A DNA stretch of 32,048 bases, taken from the NCBI GenBank assembly GCA_964446285.1, contig CAYUNT010000028.1:1-32048 (forward strand), in the 5' to 3' direction. The notes under the pieces were generated by a model. That model worked only from the letters and a program-made list of their open reading frames with translations. It was not told the origin of the DNA and ran no database searches. The DNA is from CAYUNT01 sp964446285 (GTDB lineage: Bacteria > Sumerlaeota > Sumerlaeia > SLMS01 > CAYUNT01). A program made the translations under genes and the position numbers. Of the stretch, positions 7,496-16,936 are shown one piece after another (position 1 is the stretch's first letter; every line of letters begins with the position of its first letter).

Positions 7496-9067
7496 ATGAA
7501 TAAACGTCCGCACCCGATGCTGAAATTCCTGAGTGTGTTTTTCGGGGGATTCGCGCGAATGCCCCGGGAATCCACGCCCTTTGCCCTGAAGCGCCGCTCG
7601 GGAATCCGAGCGTGTTATGAAGAGGGCTTCTATGCGCAGATTTTCATCACGCTGACGAGCGGCAAATTCTTGACGGACCTGGCGCTGCATTTTGGCGCCG
7701 CCTCGATTCATCTGGGGTTGATCAACGCCATTCCCTTTCTGGCGTGCTCGGCGCAGGTGTTAGGGGCCTATCTGACCACCAGGCTCGGATCGCGGCGCAA
7801 GGTGCTGGTGCCGTCCGTCGGCATTTCGCGCGCCATCTGGTGGGTGGTGCTTGCGCTCGTTCTGCTGCCTATTCCCACATCTGCGAAATTGTGGGCGTTT
7901 GTTGCCGTCTATGCCATCAGCAGCCTGGCCGGACAGGTGAGCGGCAATGCCTGGCTCAGCTGGCTGAGCGACCTGATTCCTAACCGGATGCTTGGGCGCG
8001 TGATTTCGTCGCGCAATGGACTCCTGCTGGCCATTGGGATTTTTGCGGACTTTCTGATGTCCACGGCCCGCGAGCACATGGGAGATAAATACCGGGTTGC
8101 TTACCTGGCTCTGGTTCTCTGCATCGCGGCCTTTTTCGCCACAAAAACAATTTTTGTTTTTTTCAACTCCTGGGACCCCCCCTCGCATCCCGCCCCAATG
8201 CCTTCGCCGCTGAAAATCCTGCGCCGCAGTTTTTCGCTGCCTGGCATGCGCCGCCTGATCTTCGCACTGCTGATTTGGAACACCGCCGTGGGAGTGGCCG
8301 TCGCCTTTTGGGCGCCCCACATGATGACGTATCTCCAAATGCCTTTCACAAAAATCCTAATCTACAGTTCGATTGTCACCACGGTCAGTTTTTTCATGTC
8401 CACGTTCATCTGGGGAGCTGTCATCGACCGCGCAGGCACTCTTCCCGTGGTATTGTTTTGCGCCTCTATCATCGTGTTGTTCCCCCTATTCTGGCTCTTC
8501 GCCACGCCCCAAAACCTCACGCCGTTGTGGATTGAAGGCGCGTTGAGCGGATTTGCCTGGAGCGGATTCAATGTGGGCATCTTCAACATGCCGTTCCAGA
8601 TTCTGCCTAAAAAGAACCGCTCCTACTTTTTCGCGGTGCTGTCAGCTTTATCGGGCGTGGCGCTTGGAATCGGCTCGGTAGCGGGCGGGATGGCGGCGCA
8701 GGTGCTCGAACCCCTGCGGATCACGCTCTTTGGCATCCCCTATATTAATTACCACGCGACGTTTGTGCTGTCTTTCGTATTGAGGCTTTCGTGTCTGCCG
8801 CTGCTGGCGCGCATTCCCGACACGCGCAGCCGGGGCATGGTCTTTATGTTCCAGGCTATGGGCGACGGCGTGCAGAAGATCATGACGAGTCCGCGCCTGG
8901 TGCTGCTGGCTTATGCGCCGCGTCGCAAACGCCGGGGGCGCCACGCCGCCTCCTCCCCCGCCACTCCGCTCCCGGCGGCCCCGCGCACCGGCGCACCGCA
9001 TCCGGCGTCACCGCGCACAGGCGCGCCGCATCCCGTTGCGCATCCGCCAACACGCCCGCCTCGTTAA
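7496..9067 (+). CDS. Major facilitator superfamily transporter
   Basis: About 523 residues in the inner membrane, with roughly 11-12 hydrophobic helices between residues ~45 and ~440. Typical MFS features are the polar loop TTRLGSRRKVLVPSVGISRA after the second or third helix, SGNAWLSWLSDLIPNRMLGR in the first half and GAVIDRAGTLPVVLF after the half-way helix. The substrate is not predictable. ATG 7496 is chosen as a likely start; 7517 and 7559 (GGGGGA upstream) are alternatives and also precede the first helix. The C-terminal ~50 residues are a basic, Pro/Ala-rich cytoplasmic tail with a 10-residue sequence repeated twice (PRTGAPHPAS and PRTGAPHPVA, DNA 8981-9040). It converges with the minus-strand gene ending at 9098, and no terminator is visible between them. 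Confidence 0.85.
   Translation: MNKRPHPMLKFLSVFFGGFARMPRESTPFALKRRSGIRACYEEGFYAQIFITLTSGKFLTDLALHFGAASIHLGLINAIPFLACSAQVLGAYLTTRLGSRRKVLVPSVGISRAIWWVVLALVLLPIPTSAKLWAFVAVYAISSLAGQVSGNAWLSWLSDLIPNRMLGRVISSRNGLLLAIGIFADFLMSTAREHMGDKYRVAYLALVLCIAAFFATKTIFVFFNSWDPPSHPAPMPSPLKILRRSFSLPGMRRLIFALLIWNTAVGVAVAFWAPHMMTYLQMPFTKILIYSSIVTTVSFFMSTFIWGAVIDRAGTLPVVLFCASIIVLFPLFWLFATPQNLTPLWIEGALSGFAWSGFNVGIFNMPFQILPKKNRSYFFAVLSALSGVALGIGSVAGGMAAQVLEPLRITLFGIPYINYHATFVLSFVLRLSCLPLLARIPDTRSRGMVFMFQAMGDGVQKIMTSPRLVLLAYAPRRKRRGRHAASSPATPLPAAPRTGAPHPASPRTGAPHPVAHPPTRPPR
8981..9040 (+). repeat. Two 30-bp direct repeats at 3' end of MFS gene
   Basis: Two adjacent imperfect 30-base units (8981-9010 and 9011-9040), each encoding PRTGAPHP plus two residues. 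They look like a recent in-frame duplication in the cytoplasmic tail. Confidence 0.8.
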
Positions 9068-9097
9068 GCATAAAGCCACAGAATCGCGGCAATTTCA

Positions 9098-12000
9098 TTA
9101 TTTCATCACATCCGTGAATTGCGTCACTTGATGCGCTGTAATGCTGATTACGCGCGTGGCCTGGCGGCCGTCGGTCGCTTTGGCCGAGATCGTGTAGTCG
9201 CCCGCATACAATCCGCGCACAATCCACAGGCCATTGGTATCCGTAGCGCCTTCGCGCGGCTGTTCAACGGAATCCGCGGCGTTGGGCACAATCCGGCACG
9301 GGACATTCGCCATCGGCGCGCCCTGATCGGTCGTCAGAGTCCAGCGCAACGCCCCCGCCGGATATAGAACATCCACGACTTCCTTCGTTTCGCCTGCTGT
9401 GATTTCGACCTCGCGCTCGGAGATCGAGAATCCAAATGAACTGACCTGCATTTGATAAATACCCGGCGGGATATTTTCGATTCGCATGACGCCATCCGCA
9501 TCGCGCCCGCGTCCATGATCGAAACGCTGCCCGGCGGAAGTGGTCAGATAGCACCACGCCTCTGGAATCGGCGCGGCGTCGATGTCATGGACAATGGAAA
9601 CCAGCGTTCCCCCCGCTCGTTCGAGTTTCAGCGTAACCGCAGGCGCATCGCCCTGAGCCGGAACCTCGACATCCTGCGGGGCGCAGCGTCCTTCGTCGCC
9701 TTTTTCCGCGTAGATGGAATAGGAACCCGCTTCGAGAGAATCGATGGTGAACTCGCCGTTTGCGCCGCTGCGTGCGCTCCAGGTGCGCAGTTGATAAGTT
9801 TCATCAGCCGTGGCGGGACGCGCCAGGTTGGTCGAAACGCGCGCGCCTTCCACCGGCTCGTTGTCCTGATTCACCACGCGCCCCGTCAGACGCGCCGACG
9901 GGAAGGTGAACACGTGGTTCAAATCGCCTTCTGGTCCGAGGTCCACAGTGGCCTTCATGAAACTTTGAACCGCCGGATCCGAAAGATTCGCCGTCCAGCG
10001 TCCGGGAGTCAAATTCTCCAGGCGGAATTCCCCCTTGTCGTTTGCGACTGTGTTTTTCATGGTCGCGCCAAAGCTCAGGTTGATATAGGCGGCCACTGGC
10101 TGGCCGGCCCGCAACACACGCCCGGCGAGAGTGACGCTTCCAATTCGCAGAGTGATTTCCGCCGTCTCATCCGCTACGATGTCTTTGAATTGCGTCACGT
10201 CGTAGTCGGGAAGGCTGACTCCATAATTGCCTGCCACGAGATTGCGAAACTCAGCCCATCCATTGGCGTCTGTTTGCGCGGAGGTATTGGACGAGCCTCG
10301 CGCATTGAAGAGACTTACTCTTACCCCCGCGGCCGGTGTTTCGCCCGTTCCCTTGAAAACATGCACGCGCAACACCGCGCCGCTGCCGATTTCCACATCG
10401 CCCAAATCCGCCGTTTCGCCGTTGCGAACGTTCGCCTGCGCCGTCGCCATCGCCAGCGGTTCCGCAGGAATCAGATCGACGCGATTCGATCCCTGGCCCA
10501 CCTTGGCGAATGAAAACCGCCCATCCTCGCCCGTTACCGCCGTTTGAAGCGGGGCGCGGCGGGCTACTTCCCATTCCGAACCGCTTCCGCGCAAAAACAC
10601 ATGCACGCCTGCAAGCGGTTCTTTGGCGGATTTTGAAACGGCCCGCCCCGTAATGCCACCGCCTTCGCCCATCTCAAACACCCGCGCGATTTCCGTTTCG
10701 GTTCCCTGGTTGGGAATGGAAAGCATTTCATCGCGCGCGACATACCCCTCGGCCTCAAGATGAAGCGAATAGCCGTATCCACGGCGCAGCCCCTGCGCGC
10801 GGAACACCCCAGGCGCCGCCGGATCGCGGACAAAGGATACGTCGCCCTGCGACTGGACTGTGAAGTTGCCTACGGGTTCTTTTGTCTTTGCATCGACGAC
10901 CCGCCCGACAAAATTCACGCGATTCGGATCGTCTTCTTTTCCGAGGACAAAATCCACGTCGTCGCGGTCCACGCTCACGCCGCTTTTGTTTTCCGACCCT
11001 TTTTCTGAATGGCTGGCAAACACCATGTGAGTGTCTTCAGACAAGCCTTCAACCTTATAGCGGCCGTCCTCGTCAGTTGGCGCATATCCATTACTATCGC
11101 CCCGTGGCGCATAGACATTCACAAACGTCCCAGGCAGCGGATTGCCCTCGGCATCCGTTATGCGCCCGCCGATAAAATGCGCGGTGCGCAGCGACAGTGT
11201 GACGCCTGTTTTCACCGCGCCGGGTTCGAGCATGATGCTTTCCGTTTTGCTGCCGGCATATCCTTTTTTCTTTGCCTGGAACCGAATCTCCGTTGAGGCA
11301 GGCAGGTTATCGATCCGGAAACTGCCATCCGCGGCGCTTGTGGCCTGCCCGCGATCCTTTCCAAATCCGGTTCCTTCCAGCATGACCATTTCATTAGCCG
11401 ATACACTGGCTCCTTCGGCGGGGCGTCCTTCCGGGTCCACAACGCGACCCATCAAGCTGGCCCCCAGGCGCAACTTGATCTCAATGCCCTGAATCGATTG
11501 ATCGAAGACGCGGATCAGGTCTGTAACCGCGCTGGGATAGCCCTCGGCCTTCGCCTCCACACGAACGGTCTGGAATGGCGGCGCTTCGAGGGTAAACTCG
11601 CCCAGGGCATTAACCGCTTTGGCTTTGTCGTCCGAACGAAACATCTGCGGCCCCGGTTCGATCATATTCACTTTGGCGGCGGCAACCGGCTGGCCTTGCT
11701 CGTCGATCACGCGCCCCGAGATGGTTAGCGTCTTCTGCATCTGCATGTCCTGAACCGCCTCGACAATATCCGGTTCCAGATTCAGTTGCATAATCGGCGA
11801 GCGGTTGTACGCCGCCACCAAGCGATATCCCTCTTTTTCCGCAAGGATGTTTGTGCGCCCGGGACCCAAACCCGTGGCCACATATTCGCCATTGGGACCC
11901 GTGACTATAGAATCATCTGCCCGGGTCGCGAAACCCGTGAAGCGAATCTTCACGCCCTCGATCGGCTCGCCGGTGCCTTGCAGCGTGACCTTGCCGCGCA

Positions 12001-13225
12001 CCGTATGGCCCGGGTAGAGAACGAGTTCCACACCTTGGCGCTCTTCGCGTTCCTTGAGAGAAACCTTTATATAGGGACTGCGCTCGGGATTCAGCAGGAT
12101 CATTTTGTCTTTTTCCGCTGTAACGCGCAGTTCGCCCGCAGGAAGCCGCTCGATCTTCCACGCCCCGTTGGCGTCAGACTTGGCCGTCCATCGCATCTGG
12201 CTGAGCGGATTCATTATTCCTTTCGAGAGGCCAGGCAATATGTAGATCGTCGCGCCCTCGACGCCCTGGCCGGTGGATTTGAGCAAAACCAGTCCTGAAA
12301 TCGACGCGCCAGTTTTTGAAAGCCGCATTATCACCTTCTCGTCTGGCGCACTGAATTTTCCGGTAGCTGGAACATAATCGGGATGCGTGGCTTCGAGCGT
12401 CCATTCGCCAGCGGAAACATCTTTGAAAGCGAAACGGCCTTCGTGATCGGTCTTGGCTTCGCTCAGGCCAAACGTTTCGCTCCCAGGAACGCTTTCGCCA
12501 GCGGCGGCGATCTTGACGCCCTCGATAGGGTGATTTTCGTCATCGAGAACCTGCCCGCTCAGCGCCGCGGCGGGATCAAGGGCCAAATCCACCGTAAGCT
12601 TTCGCTTGCCTTGTGCCGGAGTCCCCTGGCGGGCAAAGTCTTGATTGAAAAGGGATTTGCACATCGAGGCGCTGCCCGGATGCGATGCCTTGACAAAGAC
12701 GACTACTTGATCCGAGACGGCGATGCGATAGCGCCCATCGGAATTCGCCGTGGTTTCGCCAAGCAGCTCCAGCTGCGGAAAAGCATTGATGGAGTCGAAT
12801 TTGCTAAGGTTCTGGATTTGGATCCGCGCCCCTGCGGCCGGACGCCCGCTGGATTTCAACGTAATCCGCCCCGAGACGATCAGTATCGACCCGGTTGCCG
12901 GCGTGTCGGCGGCGGCAAGGGCATTAGCCGGTTCGAGAGAATCGCCGGATTCAGACGCGGCGGATGACGAGGCGGCCCCGGGGTCGTTCTTGTCATTCGC
13001 GGAAGCCAGGCGCGAGGCGGCAGCGGCGGCGGCCGACGTTTCGGGTGCGTCAGCCTTCGCGCGGCTCCTTTGGGAGGTTTCGGGCGCATTGGCGGGGGCC
13101 TTTTGCCCGGCGCGGCGGCTGCTTATTCGCCCATCTCGCGACAAAACAAACGCGCACACTCCTATGACCAAAACGAGTCCAATTACAGCGCCCGTCCATA
13201 TCGCACGCCCACCGGTTGAGTTCAT
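9098..13225 (-). CDS. Membrane-anchored multi-module CarboxypepD_reg-like protein
   Basis: 1375 residues. One N-terminal transmembrane helix (about 9-28, IWTGAVIGLVLVIGVCAFVL) leads into an Ala/Ser/Glu-rich linker to about residue 112. Then come about 14 beta-sandwich modules of 80-90 residues, each opening with the carboxypeptidase-regulatory-like signature: SGRVIDEQGQPVAAAKV, MGRVVDPEGRPAEGASV, GGRITDAEGNPLPGTFV, TGRVVNQDNEPVEGARV and others, followed by a DGRF/DGxYxI and LPAGxYxV pattern. Such modules are non-catalytic structural or binding domains in surface proteins. No enzymatic domain is visible. GGAGAGG stands before the ATG at 13225. The protein probably projects into the periplasm or to the surface; ligand and role are unknown. 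It is last of seven co-directional minus-strand genes, but a 264-base gap and a TATAAT suggest its own promoter. Confidence 0.85.
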   Translation of the reverse strand: MNSTGGRAIWTGAVIGLVLVIGVCAFVLSRDGRISSRRAGQKAPANAPETSQRSRAKADAPETSAAAAAASRLASANDKNDPGAASSSAASESGDSLEPANALAAADTPATGSILIVSGRITLKSSGRPAAGARIQIQNLSKFDSINAFPQLELLGETTANSDGRYRIAVSDQVVVFVKASHPGSASMCKSLFNQDFARQGTPAQGKRKLTVDLALDPAAALSGQVLDDENHPIEGVKIAAAGESVPGSETFGLSEAKTDHEGRFAFKDVSAGEWTLEATHPDYVPATGKFSAPDEKVIMRLSKTGASISGLVLLKSTGQGVEGATIYILPGLSKGIMNPLSQMRWTAKSDANGAWKIERLPAGELRVTAEKDKMILLNPERSPYIKVSLKEREERQGVELVLYPGHTVRGKVTLQGTGEPIEGVKIRFTGFATRADDSIVTGPNGEYVATGLGPGRTNILAEKEGYRLVAAYNRSPIMQLNLEPDIVEAVQDMQMQKTLTISGRVIDEQGQPVAAAKVNMIEPGPQMFRSDDKAKAVNALGEFTLEAPPFQTVRVEAKAEGYPSAVTDLIRVFDQSIQGIEIKLRLGASLMGRVVDPEGRPAEGASVSANEMVMLEGTGFGKDRGQATSAADGSFRIDNLPASTEIRFQAKKKGYAGSKTESIMLEPGAVKTGVTLSLRTAHFIGGRITDAEGNPLPGTFVNVYAPRGDSNGYAPTDEDGRYKVEGLSEDTHMVFASHSEKGSENKSGVSVDRDDVDFVLGKEDDPNRVNFVGRVVDAKTKEPVGNFTVQSQGDVSFVRDPAAPGVFRAQGLRRGYGYSLHLEAEGYVARDEMLSIPNQGTETEIARVFEMGEGGGITGRAVSKSAKEPLAGVHVFLRGSGSEWEVARRAPLQTAVTGEDGRFSFAKVGQGSNRVDLIPAEPLAMATAQANVRNGETADLGDVEIGSGAVLRVHVFKGTGETPAAGVRVSLFNARGSSNTSAQTDANGWAEFRNLVAGNYGVSLPDYDVTQFKDIVADETAEITLRIGSVTLAGRVLRAGQPVAAYINLSFGATMKNTVANDKGEFRLENLTPGRWTANLSDPAVQSFMKATVDLGPEGDLNHVFTFPSARLTGRVVNQDNEPVEGARVSTNLARPATADETYQLRTWSARSGANGEFTIDSLEAGSYSIYAEKGDEGRCAPQDVEVPAQGDAPAVTLKLERAGGTLVSIVHDIDAAPIPEAWCYLTTSAGQRFDHGRGRDADGVMRIENIPPGIYQMQVSSFGFSISEREVEITAGETKEVVDVLYPAGALRWTLTTDQGAPMANVPCRIVPNAADSVEQPREGATDTNGLWIVRGLYAGDYTISAKATDGRQATRVISITAHQVTQFTDVMK

Positions 13226-13489
13226 GCATTCCTCTCCTGATTAAAAACCTTCATGGCACAGACCCACCTTCGGGAAATGCCAAACGCTTTCCCAAACGGC
13301 AAAGAATCCTGCTTCCAAGTTAGGCGCGATTTCCCCGGACTGGTTGACCTGAATCCTGAGGTCTATCAGGCGTTTCCAAACCTTGCGGGAAGAATTCATT
13401 ATAGTTATGGGACAAGCGGGCAAGGAATTTCCGGCTGCGGAGCTGGGCCGAGCCGAGGCAAATCCAAACAAGTCCAGAAAGGTGAAGCA
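13226..13489. other. Gap upstream of the multi-module protein gene
   Basis: 264 bases between two minus-strand genes. Besides the TATAAT at 13398-13403 I see no clear hairpin terminator for the beta-helix gene and no other gene. Confidence 0.5.
13398..13403 (-). promoter_or_regulatory. Possible -10 element for the multi-module protein gene
   Basis: A perfect TATAAT on minus, about 175 bases before the ATG at 13225. The hexamer 17 bases upstream (TCCTTG) is a poor -35, so this is only a candidate. Confidence 0.3.
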
Positions 13490-16057
13490 TCAATGCATCA
13501 TCCAGCAGGAAGCCGGCATGGGGGCCTCGAAGGGGCCGATGTCTGGCGCGGAGCCAACCGTGCGCGGGCGGCCGTCATAATCAAACGACGGCAGTAAAAC
13601 GTCCGGCCCCGCCACGGCTCCGGCGTCCGTCCACTGGTGATTTCGGGGGATATGAAAATTGCCCGCGGGCAGCGCGGCAAAAGGCTGCGTGGACATTGCA
13701 TTGCCATGACAGCTGTTCAAGGCGTTCAAGGCGGTGGCGTCCTGCGCCTGAATCACCCCATCCTGATAAATCCATGCGGAATTCAGAATATCGAAATAGC
13801 GATTGCGGATGGCCCGGAAGTTCGGCGTCTCGACATAAGAACCCATCATTTCGCCAAACGCGGAATTGATGATTTCGAGGGTGTCGCTGGCGGGCGTGTC
13901 GCTCGCGTAATAGGTGAGAGCGTATCCCTGCGGCTCGGTGTGGCGCATGACGAGCGAATGGACCACGCGCCCCCGGCGGCCTTCGTTGAATACCAGCGCG
14001 CCGTCGTTTATGTTCGCCACGTCGTAGAGGACACAGTTGATGATTTCGCCGCCGCGCCAGAACTTGACCGCGTTGCGTCCGGTCTTCTCGACCCAGGTAT
14101 TCACCACGGAGACGTTGAAGGATTTGGTGTCGATGCCGTCGTCGTTGATGTTCACCAGGCGGCAGTGGTCAATGAGCACATTGGCGCAATTCACGATGGC
14201 GAAACCGTCGCTGGCGCTTGTTCCGGGCGCGGCGGCGGGATTTGTAACTGTTACGTCCGTCAGGCGCAGGCCCCGCACATTCGCGTCGTTTTCGTCGCCG
14301 ATATTGACCGCAACATCCACGCCTTCAATCGTCACATTCGAGAGAATCAAACCTTCAATCTGGTAACGCGCCGTATCAGGATTGTCGAATATCTGTTTGC
14401 CTTCTCCATAGACATCGCTGTCGATGCTGGCGGTTTCGAGAAATTCGCGCCAGAAATCCGGCTGGCCGTTGCGGTGCTTGAAATCCCCCGCCGAGCAATT
14501 CTTTATGACCACGTTCTGGATAGGGGTTTCGTTGATGGGCGATCCGGGGGCGAAAATGACCGACCATCCCTCGAATCGCAGCCCATCGAAGGTGTAATTG
14601 CCGGAATTGCCATAGAACTCGAAAACGCGCTCGTTGCCCCAATCCGTTGGATTCGCGGGCCAATACCACGGGCGGATGATGGCAGTTTCGCCGGGATAGG
14701 AACGGATGTAAATATCGCCGCGTCCGATTCCGAGATAGGCGGTTTCGTCGTTTTTGTAATAGTGAATTCCGCCGCGCAGATTGATCGTTATTGGCGTATC
14801 GTGGCGCTCGTCATTGGCATATATAATTGCGCGCTGCAATGTGGCGAATGGCGAATCGATGGCGCCGGAATTTTCATCGCTGCCGCCGCCGCCCGATGCC
14901 GCCACAAAAACCGCCTCGGCGGGCGGCTCGAACGTGTCTTGCGGAATATCGCCCGGGGCGAGCATCTGGCAGGCGCTGAGAATGGCATCGAGCGTAGGGC
15001 GCGCTGCGCCGCCACCTGGAGTGGGAGAAGGCGCCGGAGTGGGAGTTACAGCGGGAGTTGGGGTAACGGCGGGAGTGGGAGTTGCCGCTGGAGATGGGCT
15101 GGGTGCGGAGGTAGGCGCAGTGGTGGGCGAAGGGCGGGGAAGCGCGGTCGGCGATTGTGAGGGCGCGGGAGTTGAAGTTGGGGAAACCGACAGACTGTGG
15201 GTTGGCGACGGCGCCGCCGAGCCGCTCCAGCCCGCCATGCGGGCCATCATCCACCAGAAGGCGCGCCCCTTGAGATTGCAATTGAGCGGCTGGGAATGAG
15301 CGCAATCGCATTCGCTGCAAAACTTGCACAAATCCGATCCTGGATGCGCCGCGCACCATTCCGCGGCCCAGTTGCCCGCGCCATCGTCGTAGTCGCAGCC
15401 GTCCGTGGCGTTGCGGTCAAGAAAAGCCTCGCCATCGGGGTTGTAACTTTCGATGTCGGCGAAATCGAACAGCACCTTGCCATTGGCGCGGCAGTAGGAG
15501 CGGATTTGTTCGTTTCGAACATGCAGGTTTCCCTCCACGCCGCCGCCATCGAGATGCCCGGTCATATAAACAAATTTCACGCCCGGATAATCCAGTTCGA
15601 GTTGGTTCATCGCCTGCAAATAGGTGTTGATGCCCTCCTCGGTATTGTCCGAAACGCCGCCGCACCAGGACCACATCACCAAATTCCGGGTGTTTCCCGC
15701 CGAGTTGAGTTGCGTGCGCGTGGCCTGCGCCCACGCCAGATCGCCGTTGTGGCCCAGATCGCTGCCATAGGAATCATCGTAGGCAAGCGCCCCGCCCGTG
15801 CCGTTCGAGTTGAAAGTGAAAGGCGCGCCAATATGCTGCGCGATGCTGGTCATGCCTGTGGTAATCTGGCTGCCATGCGAAGTGTGCCCATACCAGATGC
15901 GGAATTGCTGCTTGGCGGCGTTCACATACTGCTCCGGAACGCTGGCCAGATTTGTACAGGTGTGATCTATGATTATGGATTGTGGGAAGGCACACCGGGC
16001 CAGAAGCATCAGCGCGGCGGCAGCCGCAAGAACTGTCGAGTTTTTGGCGGGAAGCAT
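13490..16057 (-). CDS. Secreted protein: GHTSHGSQ domain, Pro/Thr linker, parallel beta-helix
   Basis: About 855 residues. ATG 16057 has GGAGGA eight bases upstream and starts a signal peptide (STVLAAAAALMLLARCAF); a longer frame to 16138 lacks these. The first ~270 residues form a domain with YGHTSHGSQITTGM, MWSWCGGVSDN and VYMTGHLDGG. The arrangement recalls SGNH-type esterases but I cannot assign it. A cysteine-rich stretch (SDLCKFCSECDC) follows, then a Ser/Thr/Pro linker with an 18-bp repeat. The C-terminal ~480 residues are a right-handed parallel beta-helix of the pectate-lyase or polysaccharide-binding type: repeats such as IQNVVIKNCSAGDF, IEGLILSNVTIEGV, VLIDHCRLVNINDDGID and GGEIINCVLYDV. 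It is probably an extracellular carbohydrate-active or surface protein. Substrate and catalytic residues are not identifiable. Confidence 0.8.
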   Translation of the reverse strand: MLPAKNSTVLAAAAALMLLARCAFPQSIIIDHTCTNLASVPEQYVNAAKQQFRIWYGHTSHGSQITTGMTSIAQHIGAPFTFNSNGTGGALAYDDSYGSDLGHNGDLAWAQATRTQLNSAGNTRNLVMWSWCGGVSDNTEEGINTYLQAMNQLELDYPGVKFVYMTGHLDGGGVEGNLHVRNEQIRSYCRANGKVLFDFADIESYNPDGEAFLDRNATDGCDYDDGAGNWAAEWCAAHPGSDLCKFCSECDCAHSQPLNCNLKGRAFWWMMARMAGWSGSAAPSPTHSLSVSPTSTPAPSQSPTALPRPSPTTAPTSAPSPSPAATPTPAVTPTPAVTPTPAPSPTPGGGAARPTLDAILSACQMLAPGDIPQDTFEPPAEAVFVAASGGGGSDENSGAIDSPFATLQRAIIYANDERHDTPITINLRGGIHYYKNDETAYLGIGRGDIYIRSYPGETAIIRPWYWPANPTDWGNERVFEFYGNSGNYTFDGLRFEGWSVIFAPGSPINETPIQNVVIKNCSAGDFKHRNGQPDFWREFLETASIDSDVYGEGKQIFDNPDTARYQIEGLILSNVTIEGVDVAVNIGDENDANVRGLRLTDVTVTNPAAAPGTSASDGFAIVNCANVLIDHCRLVNINDDGIDTKSFNVSVVNTWVEKTGRNAVKFWRGGEIINCVLYDVANINDGALVFNEGRRGRVVHSLVMRHTEPQGYALTYYASDTPASDTLEIINSAFGEMMGSYVETPNFRAIRNRYFDILNSAWIYQDGVIQAQDATALNALNSCHGNAMSTQPFAALPAGNFHIPRNHQWTDAGAVAGPDVLLPSFDYDGRPRTVGSAPDIGPFEAPMPASCWMMH
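15045..15098. repeat. 18-bp repeats encoding the Pro/Thr linker
   Basis: Three successive 18-base units (15045-15062, 15063-15080, 15081-15098) encoding PTPAVT-type hexapeptides on minus. This is a usual form of flexible interdomain linker in secreted enzymes. Confidence 0.75.
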
Positions 16058-16134
16058 GGCAGAATCCTCCGTTTCCAAATCAATCTGAAGAATTTGCCCG
16101 CTTCTGAGGTTCTTATGCAACCCAAATGGACAAG

Positions 16135-16905
16135 TCACTCGGAGGAATTGGGGCGGCCGGCGGGCGCAAGATAAACGGTGTATTCATTCACGCCATCGAG
16201 GCGGAGAGAGGCGTCCATCGCCGCCTGATCATAAGCCGCCACAGCGCAGGTTCCGAGGCGCAGGGCTTCACAGGCAAGATACAAATTCTGGCATATATGC
16301 CCCGCGTCCAATAACATGGTTTTGTGTCCGGCCGGGCCGTAACGCCATTCGCTGCGATACGGAACGCATGTCCAGACAAACACCACCGGGCATTGCGCGA
16401 TGAATCCCTGGCCAAAGGCAGCCTCGGCGACGCGCGCGCCAATCCCGTCTTCAGAAAACTCATGCGCCAGTTGATGCGTCAGGGGCGCGTAACGATACAC
16501 GCCCGGCTCTAGCCCCTCGACGTGTTCGGCAACCACATAGGTCTCGAACGGATGGCGCGCGCCCGCCGAAGGAACGGTCCGCAGTGTGGCGCCCGAGTTG
16601 CCAATCGACTTTTCTACCCCCTGCGTGGCCCAGAGGAGAAAGGCGAGTTCCTCCATGCGCAACGGATCGGGCAAATAGGCGCGGCGGCTTCGCCGCTCGC
16701 GGATGCAGCGGAACAAATCGTTGTTCAGCGCCCAATCCGGGTCCGGCTTTGGCAAATCCACGAGGCGCGCCCCTTCGGCAATGGGCTTCTGAATGGGCGG
16801 AGGCGCAATGCCGCGCCGCTGGTCGGGAAGCGCTGTTTTCAGGTCGCGGAATCTCGATTTCATCGAATCGCGTCCGGCGGCGATGAGTTCCTCGAAGGTG
16901 GGCAT
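16135..16905 (-). CDS. SagB/ThcOx-type nitroreductase-family oxidoreductase
   Basis: 256 residues. The FMN-dependent nitroreductase fold of the SagB/ThcOx subgroup is indicated by IRERRSRRAYLPDPLRMEEL (the Arg/Ser-rich FMN phosphate site near residues 69-77), LLWATQGV, PSAGARHPFETYVV and the C-terminal AGHICQNLYLACEALRLGTC. SagB-like enzymes oxidise azolines during RiPP maturation, but many stand-alone homologues have no known substrate. No cyclodehydratase or precursor peptide is seen nearby, so a RiPP role is not supported. GGGAGG lies nine bases before the ATG at 16905. It follows RNase R on the same strand, separated by 172 bases that contain facing 9-bp arrays. Confidence 0.9.
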   Translation of the reverse strand: MPTFEELIAAGRDSMKSRFRDLKTALPDQRRGIAPPPIQKPIAEGARLVDLPKPDPDWALNNDLFRCIRERRSRRAYLPDPLRMEELAFLLWATQGVEKSIGNSGATLRTVPSAGARHPFETYVVAEHVEGLEPGVYRYAPLTHQLAHEFSEDGIGARVAEAAFGQGFIAQCPVVFVWTCVPYRSEWRYGPAGHKTMLLDAGHICQNLYLACEALRLGTCAVAAYDQAAMDASLRLDGVNEYTVYLAPAGRPNSSE

Positions 16906-16936
16906 ATCGGCGGCCTCCCAGAACAGGAAATTGGAT

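Noticed and set aside
13637..15160. 507-codon open frame on plus opposite the beta-helix gene
   Set aside because: Antisense to clear beta-helix repeats and a signal-peptide protein; its composition is that of a shadow frame.
16135..16905. RiPP biosynthesis cluster around the SagB-like gene
   Set aside because: No cyclodehydratase, precursor peptide or dedicated exporter is found; neighbours are RNase R and a beta-helix protein.
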